A program made the translations under genes and the position numbers. 64,000 nt of DNA, from positions 1 through 64,000 of the IMG/VR virus record IMGVR_UViG_3300020470_000868; one strand, 5' to 3'. The stretch comes from a virus. Below the pieces are notes generated by a model. That model had not been told where the DNA came from. It worked only from the letters and a program-made list of their open reading frames with translations, and searched no databases. Each line of letters starts with the position of its first letter. The first letter of the stretch is position 1. Positions 39,567 through 47,980 of the stretch are shown here, one piece after another.

Positions 39567-41027
39567 TTACTTCCTGAGATTAATTTCTGTTACTGAGTAG
39601 TCAAATTTTTCATCATTATATGTCTTAATCCTAAAAACCATATGGTTCAAAGTCATATTTCGGTTGTACTCATTACTAATATCATCAGCAAAGTCATACA
39701 GATAAGCACGTGCTTTGGAATCGTGTTTCCTAAGTGTCCTTCCTATGGATTGAAGGTTTCTGATTCTAGACTTGGATGGTGAAGCAAAGATTACATTATG
39801 TAGGTTCTTAATATTAATACCCGTACTGAATGTACCGTACGATGCAAGAATGATAGCATTGCTAGTCACCTCACATATCTCTCTCACCATTTCCCGTTCA
39901 GAAGTATCAGTTCCTCCGTGAATATAAAAGAGTTTTTTATCTCCCTTTTTACTATTTAGCATATCTCTAAGAACGTCTCCGTGTCTTTCAATGTAATTAA
40001 ATAGCACAAGGGTATTACCAGATAGATCTGACGCTAGGTTTACTATGATCTTATTTCGTTTTGGGTGTGTAATTATATACTCTATCTCTTCCTGATAGTT
40101 TTCAAACTCAATATATTCGTGCTTACATACTAATACATTTATTTTTAAATCTGATAAGTATCCTTTCTTCTGTAACTCATCAGTTCTAATTACTTTTTCT
40201 ACTGGACCAAACAATCCTTCTAGTTGTAATTGATGACATTGCATACCATCAAGAGTACCTGTAAGACCAATACGATACTTACAACTGTGCATTTTGGTTA
40301 GTAATTTTGTTAGAGACTTTGCTTTGTAAAGGTGTGCCTCATCCCCGATAACAACATCAAACCTATTAAAGAAATTGCGAGGTTCTTTGTAGATAGATTG
40401 CCACGTAGAAATGACAACAGGAGATTCTCTATAACGTTCTTTCCCTGCATAGATTTTGTTAACGTGTTCTCTTGCATTCCATCCATAATCTTGAAAGTCT
40501 TTGAATAATTGTTCTACTAATGATGTAGTGGGTACGATAATAAGTATATTTCTTTCGTGAAACAAGTGCCATCTAATTAAAGTATAGATGATTAACGATT
40601 TCCCAGATCCAGTTGGTGATAATAGAAGTCTTCGGTTATACTTAATGCTACAATAAAGTCCTCTAAGTTGGTATCCTCTGATCTTGAAAGGCAGATTGAG
40701 ACCTCTAACAAAGGAAGCAACAGACTCAGGGGTGACAAATTCTTCCGACTCATTGGGTTCTCCATACTGTTTGTTTGACTGTACACTGTAATTATAACCT
40801 TTTCTATCTAACCATTCAACTAGGTAATCATATAACCCAACATATAATTCACCATTTCCAGGTGAATATAATCTGATCTTTCCGTCCCAGTATTTGTACC
40901 TTCTCTGCTTCTGTAAAAATTTTGCATTAGGTACTTCAAAAGTAAAATAATCTGATAGTTCTTGATGGATGTGTGGATCAGCATCAACTCGCAAGAAGAC
41001 TTCATTCTTCTTTGTGATGAGGGTCAT
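39567..41027 (-). CDS. uvsW: UvsW recombination helicase (SF2)
   Basis: 486 residues (T4 UvsW is about 500). An N-terminal DNA-binding part precedes SF2 motifs: Q-motif-like IRGYQLRGLYCSIKYNRR, Walker A SPTGSGKS at 137-144, and DEAH VIGDEAHLYKAK. IGLTGTLDG (motif III) and IGRTLRKHD (motif VI) follow. It unwinds R-loops and recombination intermediates and switches origin-dependent to recombination-dependent replication. It overlaps UvsY as TAATG. Confidence 0.95.
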   Translation of the reverse strand: MTLITKKNEVFLRVDADPHIHQELSDYFTFEVPNAKFLQKQRRYKYWDGKIRLYSPGNGELYVGLYDYLVEWLDRKGYNYSVQSNKQYGEPNESEEFVTPESVASFVRGLNLPFKIRGYQLRGLYCSIKYNRRLLLSPTGSGKSLIIYTLIRWHLFHERNILIIVPTTSLVEQLFKDFQDYGWNAREHVNKIYAGKERYRESPVVISTWQSIYKEPRNFFNRFDVVIGDEAHLYKAKSLTKLLTKMHSCKYRIGLTGTLDGMQCHQLQLEGLFGPVEKVIRTDELQKKGYLSDLKINVLVCKHEYIEFENYQEEIEYIITHPKRNKIIVNLASDLSGNTLVLFNYIERHGDVLRDMLNSKKGDKKLFYIHGGTDTSEREMVREICEVTSNAIILASYGTFSTGINIKNLHNVIFASPSKSRIRNLQSIGRTLRKHDSKARAYLYDFADDISNEYNRNMTLNHMVFRIKTYNDEKFDYSVTEINLRK

Positions 41028-41455
41028 TAGAAACCTGCTTCAAAACGTCTATGTTCAAGGGCATTTTTAATGTGGTAGGTTCTGTTGTTAATTTGTTTTA
41101 ACACCCCTTCCAAATAATTTATAACAGTTTCAAAGTATGCTATTTTTAATTGCTGAGTCTGTATGTCCTCGTCTGCTTCCATAAAAGTATTCAGATCATT
41201 CTTCAATACTTTTAAATCAAAAGGATTATCTTTATATACTTCCGCATCTGCTTTACCAGTATAAAAAAGATACTTGTCTCTCCTCAAGACACTAAGTTTT
41301 TTCTTATTATCTTCTAGTATTAAAGAATACTTTGACCAATAGTCTTGATACTTTGCGTGTAAAGATGGTATCTTTAACGACTCTTGATCTAATTTGTCTT
41401 CATCAAAAATACAGTCTCCTGCCCAAGACTGCTTAATCACTTCAAGTGGGTCCAT
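41027..41455 (-). CDS. uvsY: UvsY recombination mediator
   Basis: 142 residues (T4 UvsY is 137), all helical (SLHAKYQDYWSKYSLILEDN; NTFMEADEDIQTQQLKIAYF). The family is recognised by size, charge and its place next to uvsW. UvsY displaces gp32 and loads UvsX on single-stranded DNA. Confidence 0.9.
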   Translation of the reverse strand: MDPLEVIKQSWAGDCIFDEDKLDQESLKIPSLHAKYQDYWSKYSLILEDNKKKLSVLRRDKYLFYTGKADAEVYKDNPFDLKVLKNDLNTFMEADEDIQTQQLKIAYFETVINYLEGVLKQINNRTYHIKNALEHRRFEAGF

Positions 41456-41458
41456 ATT

Positions 41459-42016
41459 TTATTTTAAGGTTGTTAAACGATCTCCTGTTAGACTACGTAT
41501 TTCATAATCTAGATAGTTAAATTCTACCACAGAATTAAAGTATTCGGTGTCAGATAAAGCAGCGTCAAACTCTAGTGTATTCAATGCTATTGGGAACATA
41601 TCTCTGAATACTATATTGAATGAAGGTTGAAAATTACTATTCAATACAGTAAGAGTTCCGTCTGCAAATTCTTTATCACCTATTCCTGGTGAAAAATTAT
41701 TAGGGTTTGCGTCAATCATTTCCTGTCTTTCTTTAAACTTCTCAGGAACACCAAGTCCTCTCATCCAGTTATGGATAATTAGATAGTTTTCAAGACCCTC
41801 ATCTACTAAGAATCTTAATGATAATGTTTGATAGTTTAATACACCTTCAAATGGAATAGGTCTGAATGGTGTTGGTTGAGTTAGTTCACCGACTGATATA
41901 GCGGGTATGTTTGCTGATTGACAATAGTATGCAATCTTAGGATACTTCGCTAAGGTAAATCGGAAACCACCTGGACTAAGGAAATTCCTATTGCTTATTT
42001 GCGTTGGAAAAGACAT
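41459..42016 (-). CDS. 3: Tail completion/tube terminator protein, T4 gp3-like
   Basis: 185 residues, close to T4 gp3 (176). The beta-rich sequence RNFLSPGGFRFTLAKYPKIA, LRFLVDEGLENYLIIHNWMR and FNIVFRDMFPIALNTLEFDA resembles the tube-protein fold (as gp19). Its position after gp23 and before uvsY is that of gp3 in cyanophages, from memory. A perfect TATAAATA motif lies 27 bases upstream. A gp19- or gp54-like tube protein is the alternative. Confidence 0.72.
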   Translation of the reverse strand: MSFPTQISNRNFLSPGGFRFTLAKYPKIAYYCQSANIPAISVGELTQPTPFRPIPFEGVLNYQTLSLRFLVDEGLENYLIIHNWMRGLGVPEKFKERQEMIDANPNNFSPGIGDKEFADGTLTVLNSNFQPSFNIVFRDMFPIALNTLEFDAALSDTEYFNSVVEFNYLDYEIRSLTGDRLTTLK

Positions 42017-42043
42017 TTACGATATTAGTTGTTTCCGTAATTT

Positions 42044-42051
42044 TATTTATA
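42044..42051 (-). promoter_or_regulatory. T4-type late promoter -10 motif (TATAAATA)
   Basis: Exact TATAAATA, 27 bases before the gp3 ATG and immediately after the stop of the preceding small gene at 42052. Confidence 0.8.
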
Positions 42052-42216
42052 CTACTCCCAGTATTCGTCTAGAACATCAAGAACGTTATTTAATATCATC
42101 TGTGCAGCAGCACGTTCTTCATCATTCCAATGAGGATACCACTGATGTCTGTGCAGACCATCTTTCATACGCATAACTTTTGCAAGCATTTGAACTTTGT
42201 TCAATCGTCCGTTCAT
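42052..42216 (-). CDS. Small conserved protein between gp23 and gp3
   Basis: 54 residues from ATG 42216 (MNGRLNKVQMLAKVMRMKDG), with GGGAGG about 12 bases upstream; the earlier ATG at 42246 lies right after the terminator. Basic helix, then HQWYPHWNDEERAAAQMILN and an acidic end. Function unknown, but it is probably a late gene as it follows a TTAAATAA motif (42243-42236). Confidence 0.68.
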   Translation of the reverse strand: MNGRLNKVQMLAKVMRMKDGLHRHQWYPHWNDEERAAAQMILNNVLDVLDEYWE

Positions 42217-42235
42217 AGAAATGTTCAACCTCCCA

Positions 42236-42243
42236 TTATTTAA
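42236..42243 (-). promoter_or_regulatory. Candidate late promoter motif (TTAAATAA)
   Basis: TTAAATAA lies 19 bases before the ATG at 42216 and directly beyond the terminator after gp23. Two bases differ from TATAAATA. Confidence 0.4.
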
Positions 42244-42250
42244 CATAAAA

Positions 42251-42272
42251 AAAGACCCCCGAAGGGGTCTTT
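42251..42272 (-). terminator. Strong terminator after gp23 with TTCG loop
   Basis: AAAGACCCC pairs perfectly with GGGGTCTTT (9 bp) around TTCG on the minus strand, followed by a run of T. The UUCG tetraloop is extra stable. It lies 21 bases after the gp23 stop and should end most capsid transcripts. Confidence 0.92.
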
Positions 42273-42293
42273 GTAAAGAATATAAGCGATTGC

Positions 42294-43661
42294 TTACATT
42301 AGGTTATCAACAAGAACTCTTCTGTAATAACGGTTAGCGTTAGCAGTAAGTGCTCCCTCTCCTTGAGTTGTACCTTCCGCGAATGGGTTTGCAACAAGAC
42401 CGTATCTTGTCTTAAATCCGATTTTTGGTTGGAATGTGTCCTGACCAACTGCTCTTACCATTTGTAGAGGAACATATGGACAGTAGAATAATCCTGCATC
42501 ATATGCAGAAGATCCTTTGTATCCTGCAACATAGAAGTGTCTGTCACTTACGTTTGCTGAATATGGGTCAACATAAACCTTGATTCTTCCGTTTAATGTT
42601 CCTGCAAGTGTTGAGGAGTTATCATCTGGAAGTAGGTTGCTGTTACCTTGTAGAGCAGGAGTGTAATCAAGTACACCTGCCATTGAGAGTGCTGAAGCAA
42701 CGTCAGCAGAACATATGATTATGTTCCCTTTTCCGCGACGAGTTTCGTGCCCGATTGCGTTCATATCTCTCTCGATCTGGAATAGAAGTCCTTTGAACTT
42801 CTCAACAGACCATCTACCATTGGAGTCTACGTCTAAGTCGAAGATACCTGCGGTAGCAGTGTTGTTCTGAGCACCAGGTCTTGCGATCTTGTAAACAGTT
42901 CTAACAACTTCACGGTTGATTTCAGCAAGAACTTCTGTAGATAGAATGTTTGCCAATTCAGACTCAGCGTCTAAACCGTGAACTGCTTTAAGATCCTGTG
43001 CTAGTTCCAAACTGTACTCTGCCTTGAGTGCTCTGGACTTCGCAGTCACAGTAACTTTCTCAATGCTGAAGTTCATTTCAGCGAAGGCATTAGAACCAGT
43101 ACCTAGAGTCTCAGACTCATCAGTTCTCATTCCTGTACCGTTTGTGTATGTACCAGAATCATTTAGTAGACCTGGGTTTGATCCTGCTTGTGCAGAACCT
43201 TGTGAACCGAATCCACTTGTCTGAGCAGCGTCAGTACCAGTGAATTGTGAATCTGCTTCGTTGAAGAATGCTTCAGTACCAGATGCACGGTTGGTTCCGT
43301 ATCTAGATCTCATCGCAAAGATGAGTCCAGTTGGACCAGTCATAGGTTGTACACCCGCAATGTCATAAGCGATTAACTTAGGCATTGATCTTCTAATCAA
43401 TGAGATTAGAACTGGGTCGAAACCTGCAACAGGACCAGTTGCTGTAGCAGTAGCACTAAAACCTGCTGCTGAACTTGAAGATCCAGTAGAGTTTGTAGGT
43501 GCTGCTTCAGTTAAAATTCCTGCTTCTTCGCGTAGGAATTTTTCTTGGTTTTCTAACAGGACAGCGGTAACTGCTTTTCTGTAATTGTCCTTGATACCAT
43601 CAAGACCATCACAGTCAAGAACAGGGTTCCACTTTTCCTGCAACTGTTCAGAATTAAACAT
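42294..43661 (-). CDS. 23: Major capsid protein, T4 gp23-like
   Basis: 455 residues. Features of gp23 are clear: MPKLIAYDIAGVQPMTGPTG, FAMRSRYG, EKVTVTAKSRALKAEYSLEL, ERDMNAIGHETRRGKGN and KIKVYVD-like GRIKVYVDPYS. The end reads PKIGFKTRYGLVANPF. It forms the hexamers of the prolate or isometric capsid. In T4 about 65 N-terminal residues are removed by gp21, and LTEAAPT near residue 50 is a possible site. GGAGGGG lies ten bases before the ATG. Confidence 0.97.
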   Translation of the reverse strand: MFNSEQLQEKWNPVLDCDGLDGIKDNYRKAVTAVLLENQEKFLREEAGILTEAAPTNSTGSSSSAAGFSATATATGPVAGFDPVLISLIRRSMPKLIAYDIAGVQPMTGPTGLIFAMRSRYGTNRASGTEAFFNEADSQFTGTDAAQTSGFGSQGSAQAGSNPGLLNDSGTYTNGTGMRTDESETLGTGSNAFAEMNFSIEKVTVTAKSRALKAEYSLELAQDLKAVHGLDAESELANILSTEVLAEINREVVRTVYKIARPGAQNNTATAGIFDLDVDSNGRWSVEKFKGLLFQIERDMNAIGHETRRGKGNIIICSADVASALSMAGVLDYTPALQGNSNLLPDDNSSTLAGTLNGRIKVYVDPYSANVSDRHFYVAGYKGSSAYDAGLFYCPYVPLQMVRAVGQDTFQPKIGFKTRYGLVANPFAEGTTQGEGALTANANRYYRRVLVDNLM

Positions 43662-43718
43662 TTGCGTATTTCCCCTCCAGGAAAAGTATTTTTTTAAAAG
43701 TTGTTTAGGGTATTTTTA

Positions 43719-44717
43719 TCACTTAGTCCAACGACGTAAAGCATCCACGTAACGTGACATACTTTCAGTCATATCTGTATCCACAACAGGTTGTACGTCT
43801 TCAGCAATAGTTTCTGTTGCAGGAGCAGCAGGTTTGCTAGGATAATAACTCTCCTTAAGAGTTGCTACCTTATTGCGGAATGACTCTTCATCTTCAAACT
43901 CAACACCCTCAGCAAGTTGGGATAACTTCTCCTTTTCGGTAGATGCTAAACCTTCTGCTACTTCGTTCACAATCCCATTCTTAACAAAGGCACTTACCTT
44001 TTTAGTAAGTTCAACGTTAGCTTCAATTTGCTCGTTGAGTTTTGTTTCCATATTATCTAATTCAGCAGTCATTGCATCAACAACGTCTGCTTTCTCGTCA
44101 GGAACCTCAATGTGATTCTCAACGAAAACCTTTTTAAGACCAGAAACTACACTCTCAGCGATCTCTGCTTTAAGACCATTTTCGACTTCGAGTTGGTTAC
44201 TGTCTAACCATTGCTGAGTTGCGTATGTAAGATACTCATCAACTTTCTCAGCAAGTTCTGTCTTAATCTTTTCTACTTCCTCTGAAAGAGTGGAAGCGTA
44301 CTCTTCGTGGATCTTACCCACTTCCTCATTCAAACGAGAAACAACTGCTGCTTCAAAAATAGTAGTTGCTTTTTCTTTGAATTCTTCGGAAAGGTCCTCA
44401 CCCTCTGTGAGTGCTGCTACATCAGCGGATAAGTCAACCTCAATAAGGTTGTCGCCTTCTGCATTTTCTGCTTCAACAGACTCGTGCTTCTGAGGACTAG
44501 CATCAGAAGGTTTTGTTTTTGGAGCAGTCGCTGTTGGACCACCACCAGTCTTGAGTTTGTTTGACTCATCATCAGGTTTAGAGTTCGTTGGAGTAGGACC
44601 TCCAAGATCTTGAACTGCACCTAAAGTAGACTGATCAGATACAGCACCGTCAAATTTTGCTTCGGTGACTTCCTGCTTAGAATCTTCGGGTGTCATAACT
44701 TTTTCATTCGCGGACAT
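43719..44717 (-). CDS. 22: Prohead core scaffolding protein, T4 gp22-like
   Basis: 332 residues, very acidic and helical (EEFKEKATTIFEAAVVSRLN; EVGKIHEEYASTLSEEVEKI; MDTKLNEQIEANVELTKKVS), with coiled coils throughout. It ends MSRYVDALRRWTK, typical of gp22. The N-terminal third is disordered with many PSDAS/KPSD repeats. It forms the internal scaffold that gp21 later destroys. A perfect TATAAATA lies 41 bases upstream of the ATG. Confidence 0.92.
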   Translation of the reverse strand: MSANEKVMTPEDSKQEVTEAKFDGAVSDQSTLGAVQDLGGPTPTNSKPDDESNKLKTGGGPTATAPKTKPSDASPQKHESVEAENAEGDNLIEVDLSADVAALTEGEDLSEEFKEKATTIFEAAVVSRLNEEVGKIHEEYASTLSEEVEKIKTELAEKVDEYLTYATQQWLDSNQLEVENGLKAEIAESVVSGLKKVFVENHIEVPDEKADVVDAMTAELDNMETKLNEQIEANVELTKKVSAFVKNGIVNEVAEGLASTEKEKLSQLAEGVEFEDEESFRNKVATLKESYYPSKPAAPATETIAEDVQPVVDTDMTESMSRYVDALRRWTK

Positions 44718-44758
44718 TTGTGTCTCCTTGTTAACTTTAATACAGTTTTTCTAACAAT

Positions 44759-44766
44759 TATTTATA
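44759..44766 (-). promoter_or_regulatory. T4-type late promoter -10 motif (TATAAATA)
   Basis: Exact TATAAATA, 41 bases upstream of the gp22 ATG and just before the stop of gp21 (44768). Confidence 0.8.
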
Positions 44767-44767
44767 A

Positions 44768-45415
44768 TTATAAAGTTCCTAGGAACTGTGAAAACGCGGA
44801 AAGTTTTCTTTCTTCCAAGACTTTACTACTAGGGGCATTGTCTAACCCACGTTTAATATGTGCAATTTCTGACTCTTTTATAAGTCCGTTTGCCCATATC
44901 CACTCTTTTCCTTCCATAATACCATTGACAAAAGCATCAGGTGCGGAAGGATCAGCAACAATATCTGCTGCTGTAGCGAGCATATAGTCATCAGCGACAA
45001 CTTTACACCCATTAGTTTCTTTTAATGATCCAATACCACGTGAAGAAACTCCAAGTTTCACTCCTTCATCAAGCAAGTTCTTAGCAATGTTACCCATTGG
45101 TGTTTCGAGAATACGAGCACGACCTCTGAAGTTGTTGCCTTCTTGCACTAAAGAAGTAATTAAATGAGATGCACGATCTAAATTTACGGTAGGACCTTCT
45201 GGATGACCTAACTCACCAAGAGCACGACCGCTTTTTATGAATGACTCATTATATTTAGACACTTCTCTCTCAAGAGTTGCTAACGGATACATTCTTCCGT
45301 TGCGGTTTTTGATCTCTCCTTGTAGAAAAGTACCTTCTATATAGAGTTTTTTCTTACCGTTTTTCTCTTCAGTTAAGACTTGTACGTCTTCAACCTTCTC
45401 CGTTATCAGTTTCAT
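44768..45415 (-). CDS. 21: Prohead core protease, T4 gp21-like
   Basis: 215 residues from ATG 45415 (T4 gp21 is 212); the longer frame upstream overlaps the small core gene. GELGHPEG (H71) and LGVSSRG (S124 or S125) are the catalytic His and Ser of the herpesvirus-assemblin-like serine protease fold. It cleaves scaffold and capsid proteins after (I/L)-x-E. The protein itself begins MKLITEK, which contains I-T-E. It overlaps the small gene before it by 26 bases. Confidence 0.95.
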   Translation of the reverse strand: MKLITEKVEDVQVLTEEKNGKKKLYIEGTFLQGEIKNRNGRMYPLATLEREVSKYNESFIKSGRALGELGHPEGPTVNLDRASHLITSLVQEGNNFRGRARILETPMGNIAKNLLDEGVKLGVSSRGIGSLKETNGCKVVADDYMLATAADIVADPSAPDAFVNGIMEGKEWIWANGLIKESEIAHIKRGLDNAPSSKVLEERKLSAFSQFLGTL

Positions 45416-45590
45416 TAGATGTTTCCTCTGTTTCTTCTGGTTCGTACAGAAAGTTTTTTGCAATTTCAATTTTTTGCTGATCAATAGCAGCAGCGGTCAT
45501 TGTATTCATCGCATCGTCAACCTCTGAACTGACATCTTTTGATCCAGAAAAGAGTTTGTTGACTATTTCCATAGCTCCAATGCTAGGCAT
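45390..45590 (-). CDS. Small prohead-core candidate (gp67/68 position)
   Basis: 66 residues (IVNKLFSGSKDVSSEVDDAM; AIDQQKIEIAKNFLYEPEET). Acidic helical protein between portal gp20 and protease gp21, where T4 has the core proteins gp67 and gp68. Position and character suggest a core protein, but the sequence is too short to prove homology. GAGGAA lies eight bases before ATG 45590, and a CTAAATAG motif overlaps the gp20 stop upstream. Confidence 0.6.
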   Translation of the reverse strand: MPSIGAMEIVNKLFSGSKDVSSEVDDAMNTMTAAAIDQQKIEIAKNFLYEPEETEETSNETDNGEG

Positions 45591-45610
45591 AATTAATTCC
45601 TCAATTAATA

Positions 45611-45618
45611 CTATTTAG
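45611..45618 (-). promoter_or_regulatory. Candidate late promoter motif (CTAAATAG)
   Basis: CTAAATAG overlaps the TAA stop of gp20 and lies 20 bases before the ATG of the small core gene. Confidence 0.5.
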
Positions 45619-47243
45619 AATTCTCCGCGTTTATAATCAGCGGGAGACACTGATTCGGGTCCTGTTGATGTAATATCTTCGGACTCTTCCTCTGGTGGAG
45701 CATCCATTGGTGCACCCTCCATAGGTTCTCCTGTCATAGGATCAAGAGCAGCGGGATCTGGTAATTTACCAGTGCTAATTTCTTTTTCCATTTGCTTATC
45801 AATCTCCTTAATCTCAGCGTCTGACTGGCGTAAGACCTTACGACGTATGTAATCAAGAGAGAAGTAACGACCCGCAAAAGGATCCATTGTAGTAACAAGA
45901 TTCAATCTTTCATTCAGAATTTCTTGATCTTTTAATTCACTGAAGTAGTTATCAGCGATAAAATCATACTGAATGTGCTCAGACATATCATCCCATTCTT
46001 CAATAGAGATGATACCTTTTAAAACTAATTGTGTTTTAAGTAAATCGTGGAATAATTCTGAGAATTTTTTGCGGAGACGTGTGACAAACTTTTGGAATTT
46101 AACTTCATCACGTGTAATCTCAGCAGCACGACCCAAATTAAATGTGGAATCAGATTCTAATCTAGACTCTGGTACATTTAATGCACGATATAGTTTCTTT
46201 TGGAAGTACTTGACATCCTCAAGTTCTCCAAGATTTTGTCCACCTGGGAGCGTAGTGATCTCAGTGCCTCTCCCGCCTTCTCTTCTGGGCAACCAGAAGT
46301 CTTCGAGCATTGACATAAATTTTCTGTCATCTCTTATTTCTCCTGTATCTGCATTGTAAACTAACTTGTTTCTATAGCGACTCATAACCTCACGGAGGTA
46401 TTGTTCCGCTTTTTGTTTTGGTAGATTACCTACATCAATGTAGAATATTCTACGTTCTGGTGCTCTTGATAATCTATAGATCACAAGACTATCTTCAATC
46501 ATTCTAAGTTGATTGAGTGCTTTGATTGCCTTATGTAAATGTGACATAATCACATTCTTATTCATATCTTTCAAACCACTGTGGCAGAAAGCAATAGCAT
46601 CAGATGCAATCTTGATCCCTGTAGTTTCAAGACCACGTAAACCTTTTTGATTGTAAACGTAATATTCTGCTGATCTAGGTGCAGTCAAAGATTCCATTGT
46701 GCGTGGATCTACAAACTGTCTATCTTTCTTTGCTTCAAATTCTATTACTTTACGAATCTTACGGGGGTCAATGTACCTTAACTCTGTAATACCACGACGA
46801 GGATTTTTAGTATCAATGACCTTATGATAATATAACTTTCCATCTATGTACCATCTGCGGAATATATCGTATGCTTTCTTATCAAAATCTAGTAATCTGA
46901 GAACGTTATGAAACTCATCTCTGATTTTTTTGCGTATCGCTGCACTTACTTCTAGGTTTGCTAGGTCTACATCTACGGGACTATCATCTCTGTCACCTGC
47001 GATTGCCTCATTGACAACATCATCCACTGCCCTATCACACTCTGGGTGAATGGACATTTCTCTATATCGTCTAATAAGATCTGATTCGTCTTTATAACTA
47101 CCATCTAAGTCAATAGCGGTTCCAAAATAACCACCACCTGCTACGGGAGTTGCAGCATCATCAGATTCTTTACGCACAAAAGAAGGACCATTACTCTGAC
47201 CCTTCTTCGCACGCTCAAGAGAATAACCAAAAAGTTGAGACAT
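45615..47243 (-). CDS. 20: Portal vertex protein, T4 gp20-like
   Basis: 542 residues (T4 gp20 is 524). Recognised from SIHPECDRAVDDVVNEAIAG, VLRLLDFDKKAYDIFRRWYI, RYIDPRKIRKV, RAPERRIFYIDVGNLPKQKA and LPGGQNLGELEDVKYFQKKL. This is the classic marker gene for cyanomyovirus diversity. Twelve copies form the DNA entrance and dock the terminase and tail. A CTAAATAG motif lies 24 bases upstream of the start. Confidence 0.98.
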   Translation of the reverse strand: MSQLFGYSLERAKKGQSNGPSFVRKESDDAATPVAGGGYFGTAIDLDGSYKDESDLIRRYREMSIHPECDRAVDDVVNEAIAGDRDDSPVDVDLANLEVSAAIRKKIRDEFHNVLRLLDFDKKAYDIFRRWYIDGKLYYHKVIDTKNPRRGITELRYIDPRKIRKVIEFEAKKDRQFVDPRTMESLTAPRSAEYYVYNQKGLRGLETTGIKIASDAIAFCHSGLKDMNKNVIMSHLHKAIKALNQLRMIEDSLVIYRLSRAPERRIFYIDVGNLPKQKAEQYLREVMSRYRNKLVYNADTGEIRDDRKFMSMLEDFWLPRREGGRGTEITTLPGGQNLGELEDVKYFQKKLYRALNVPESRLESDSTFNLGRAAEITRDEVKFQKFVTRLRKKFSELFHDLLKTQLVLKGIISIEEWDDMSEHIQYDFIADNYFSELKDQEILNERLNLVTTMDPFAGRYFSLDYIRRKVLRQSDAEIKEIDKQMEKEISTGKLPDPAALDPMTGEPMEGAPMDAPPEEESEDITSTGPESVSPADYKRGEF

Positions 47244-47267
47244 TAACTATGTACCTGTTCTACGTAA

Positions 47268-47275
47268 CTATTTAG
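47268..47275 (-). promoter_or_regulatory. Candidate late promoter motif (CTAAATAG)
   Basis: GCTAAATAG lies in the gap between gp19 and gp20, 24 bases before the gp20 ATG. Confidence 0.55.
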
Positions 47276-47294
47276 CGAGGTAAGAAACCGCCTT

Positions 47295-47966
47295 TTATGA
47301 CTGGTTTCCGCTATCTACGTCTGTATCGTATGTCCAGTATTGTACTTGGAACTCTACAGTGTACTCTTCTGGAGTGTCATTTGTTCCCCAGTCAAGTTCG
47401 ATAGCACTAATGTTGCTTGGCCAGATACCTTCAAATCTATAAGTTCTGATGATGTTTCCTTTACGATCCATCTGACGAACTTTTGCTGTAGACTGATAGT
47501 CTGCAATAGTATTTGAGTTTTGGAAGTTTTGTTGTAGTGCTTGGATGTTAGATGACCACGCCTCGAAGAATGCTCTGAACTTAAATGACTGATCATTAAG
47601 TACAGTTACTGTCCAAGGTTCAAAGGTTCTATCACCTGCAATTTTTAATTGTCTTCCTCTGTAAGGAACGTTAACAACTCCTACAACTGATGCAGGAATG
47701 TTTGCTGCCTTTACAAGGAATGTACCAAACGCATTTGCTGATGCTGCGTTTAATTGTGAACCACCCGCTGATGTTTCTAAAACTTCTGCGGTTGATCCAC
47801 TTACTCCACCAGGTTGGGGTGTAATTGCATCCTGTAAAACAGGAGGTGCAAACACTTCAACTTGGAACAGATTAGGACGTGCAAAGTCCTTTACGTTATC
47901 TCGGAAGGTAAAGATAGGTGCTTTTATATTTGCACCTTGTACCTGTCCTGGTTGTGCTTCTGCCAT
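47295..47966 (-). CDS. 19: Tail tube protein, T4 gp19-like
   Basis: 223 residues (T4 gp19 is 163), with a longer N-terminal half including a Gly/Ser/Ala-rich insert (GGVSGSTAEVLETSAGGSQL). The tube fold is seen in DFARPNLFQVEVFAPP, VVNVPYRGRQLKIAGDRTFE and PWTVTVLNDQSFKFRAFFEA, ending EYTVEFQVQYWTYD. It polymerises inside the sheath and directly follows gp18. Confidence 0.95.
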   Translation of the reverse strand: MAEAQPGQVQGANIKAPIFTFRDNVKDFARPNLFQVEVFAPPVLQDAITPQPGGVSGSTAEVLETSAGGSQLNAASANAFGTFLVKAANIPASVVGVVNVPYRGRQLKIAGDRTFEPWTVTVLNDQSFKFRAFFEAWSSNIQALQQNFQNSNTIADYQSTAKVRQMDRKGNIIRTYRFEGIWPSNISAIELDWGTNDTPEEYTVEFQVQYWTYDTDVDSGNQS

Positions 47967-47980
47967 TGTTAGTCTCTTGA

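Noticed and set aside
45973-46359. 128-residue plus-strand frame
   Set aside because: Antisense to the portal gene gp20, which is highly conserved in the minus frame.
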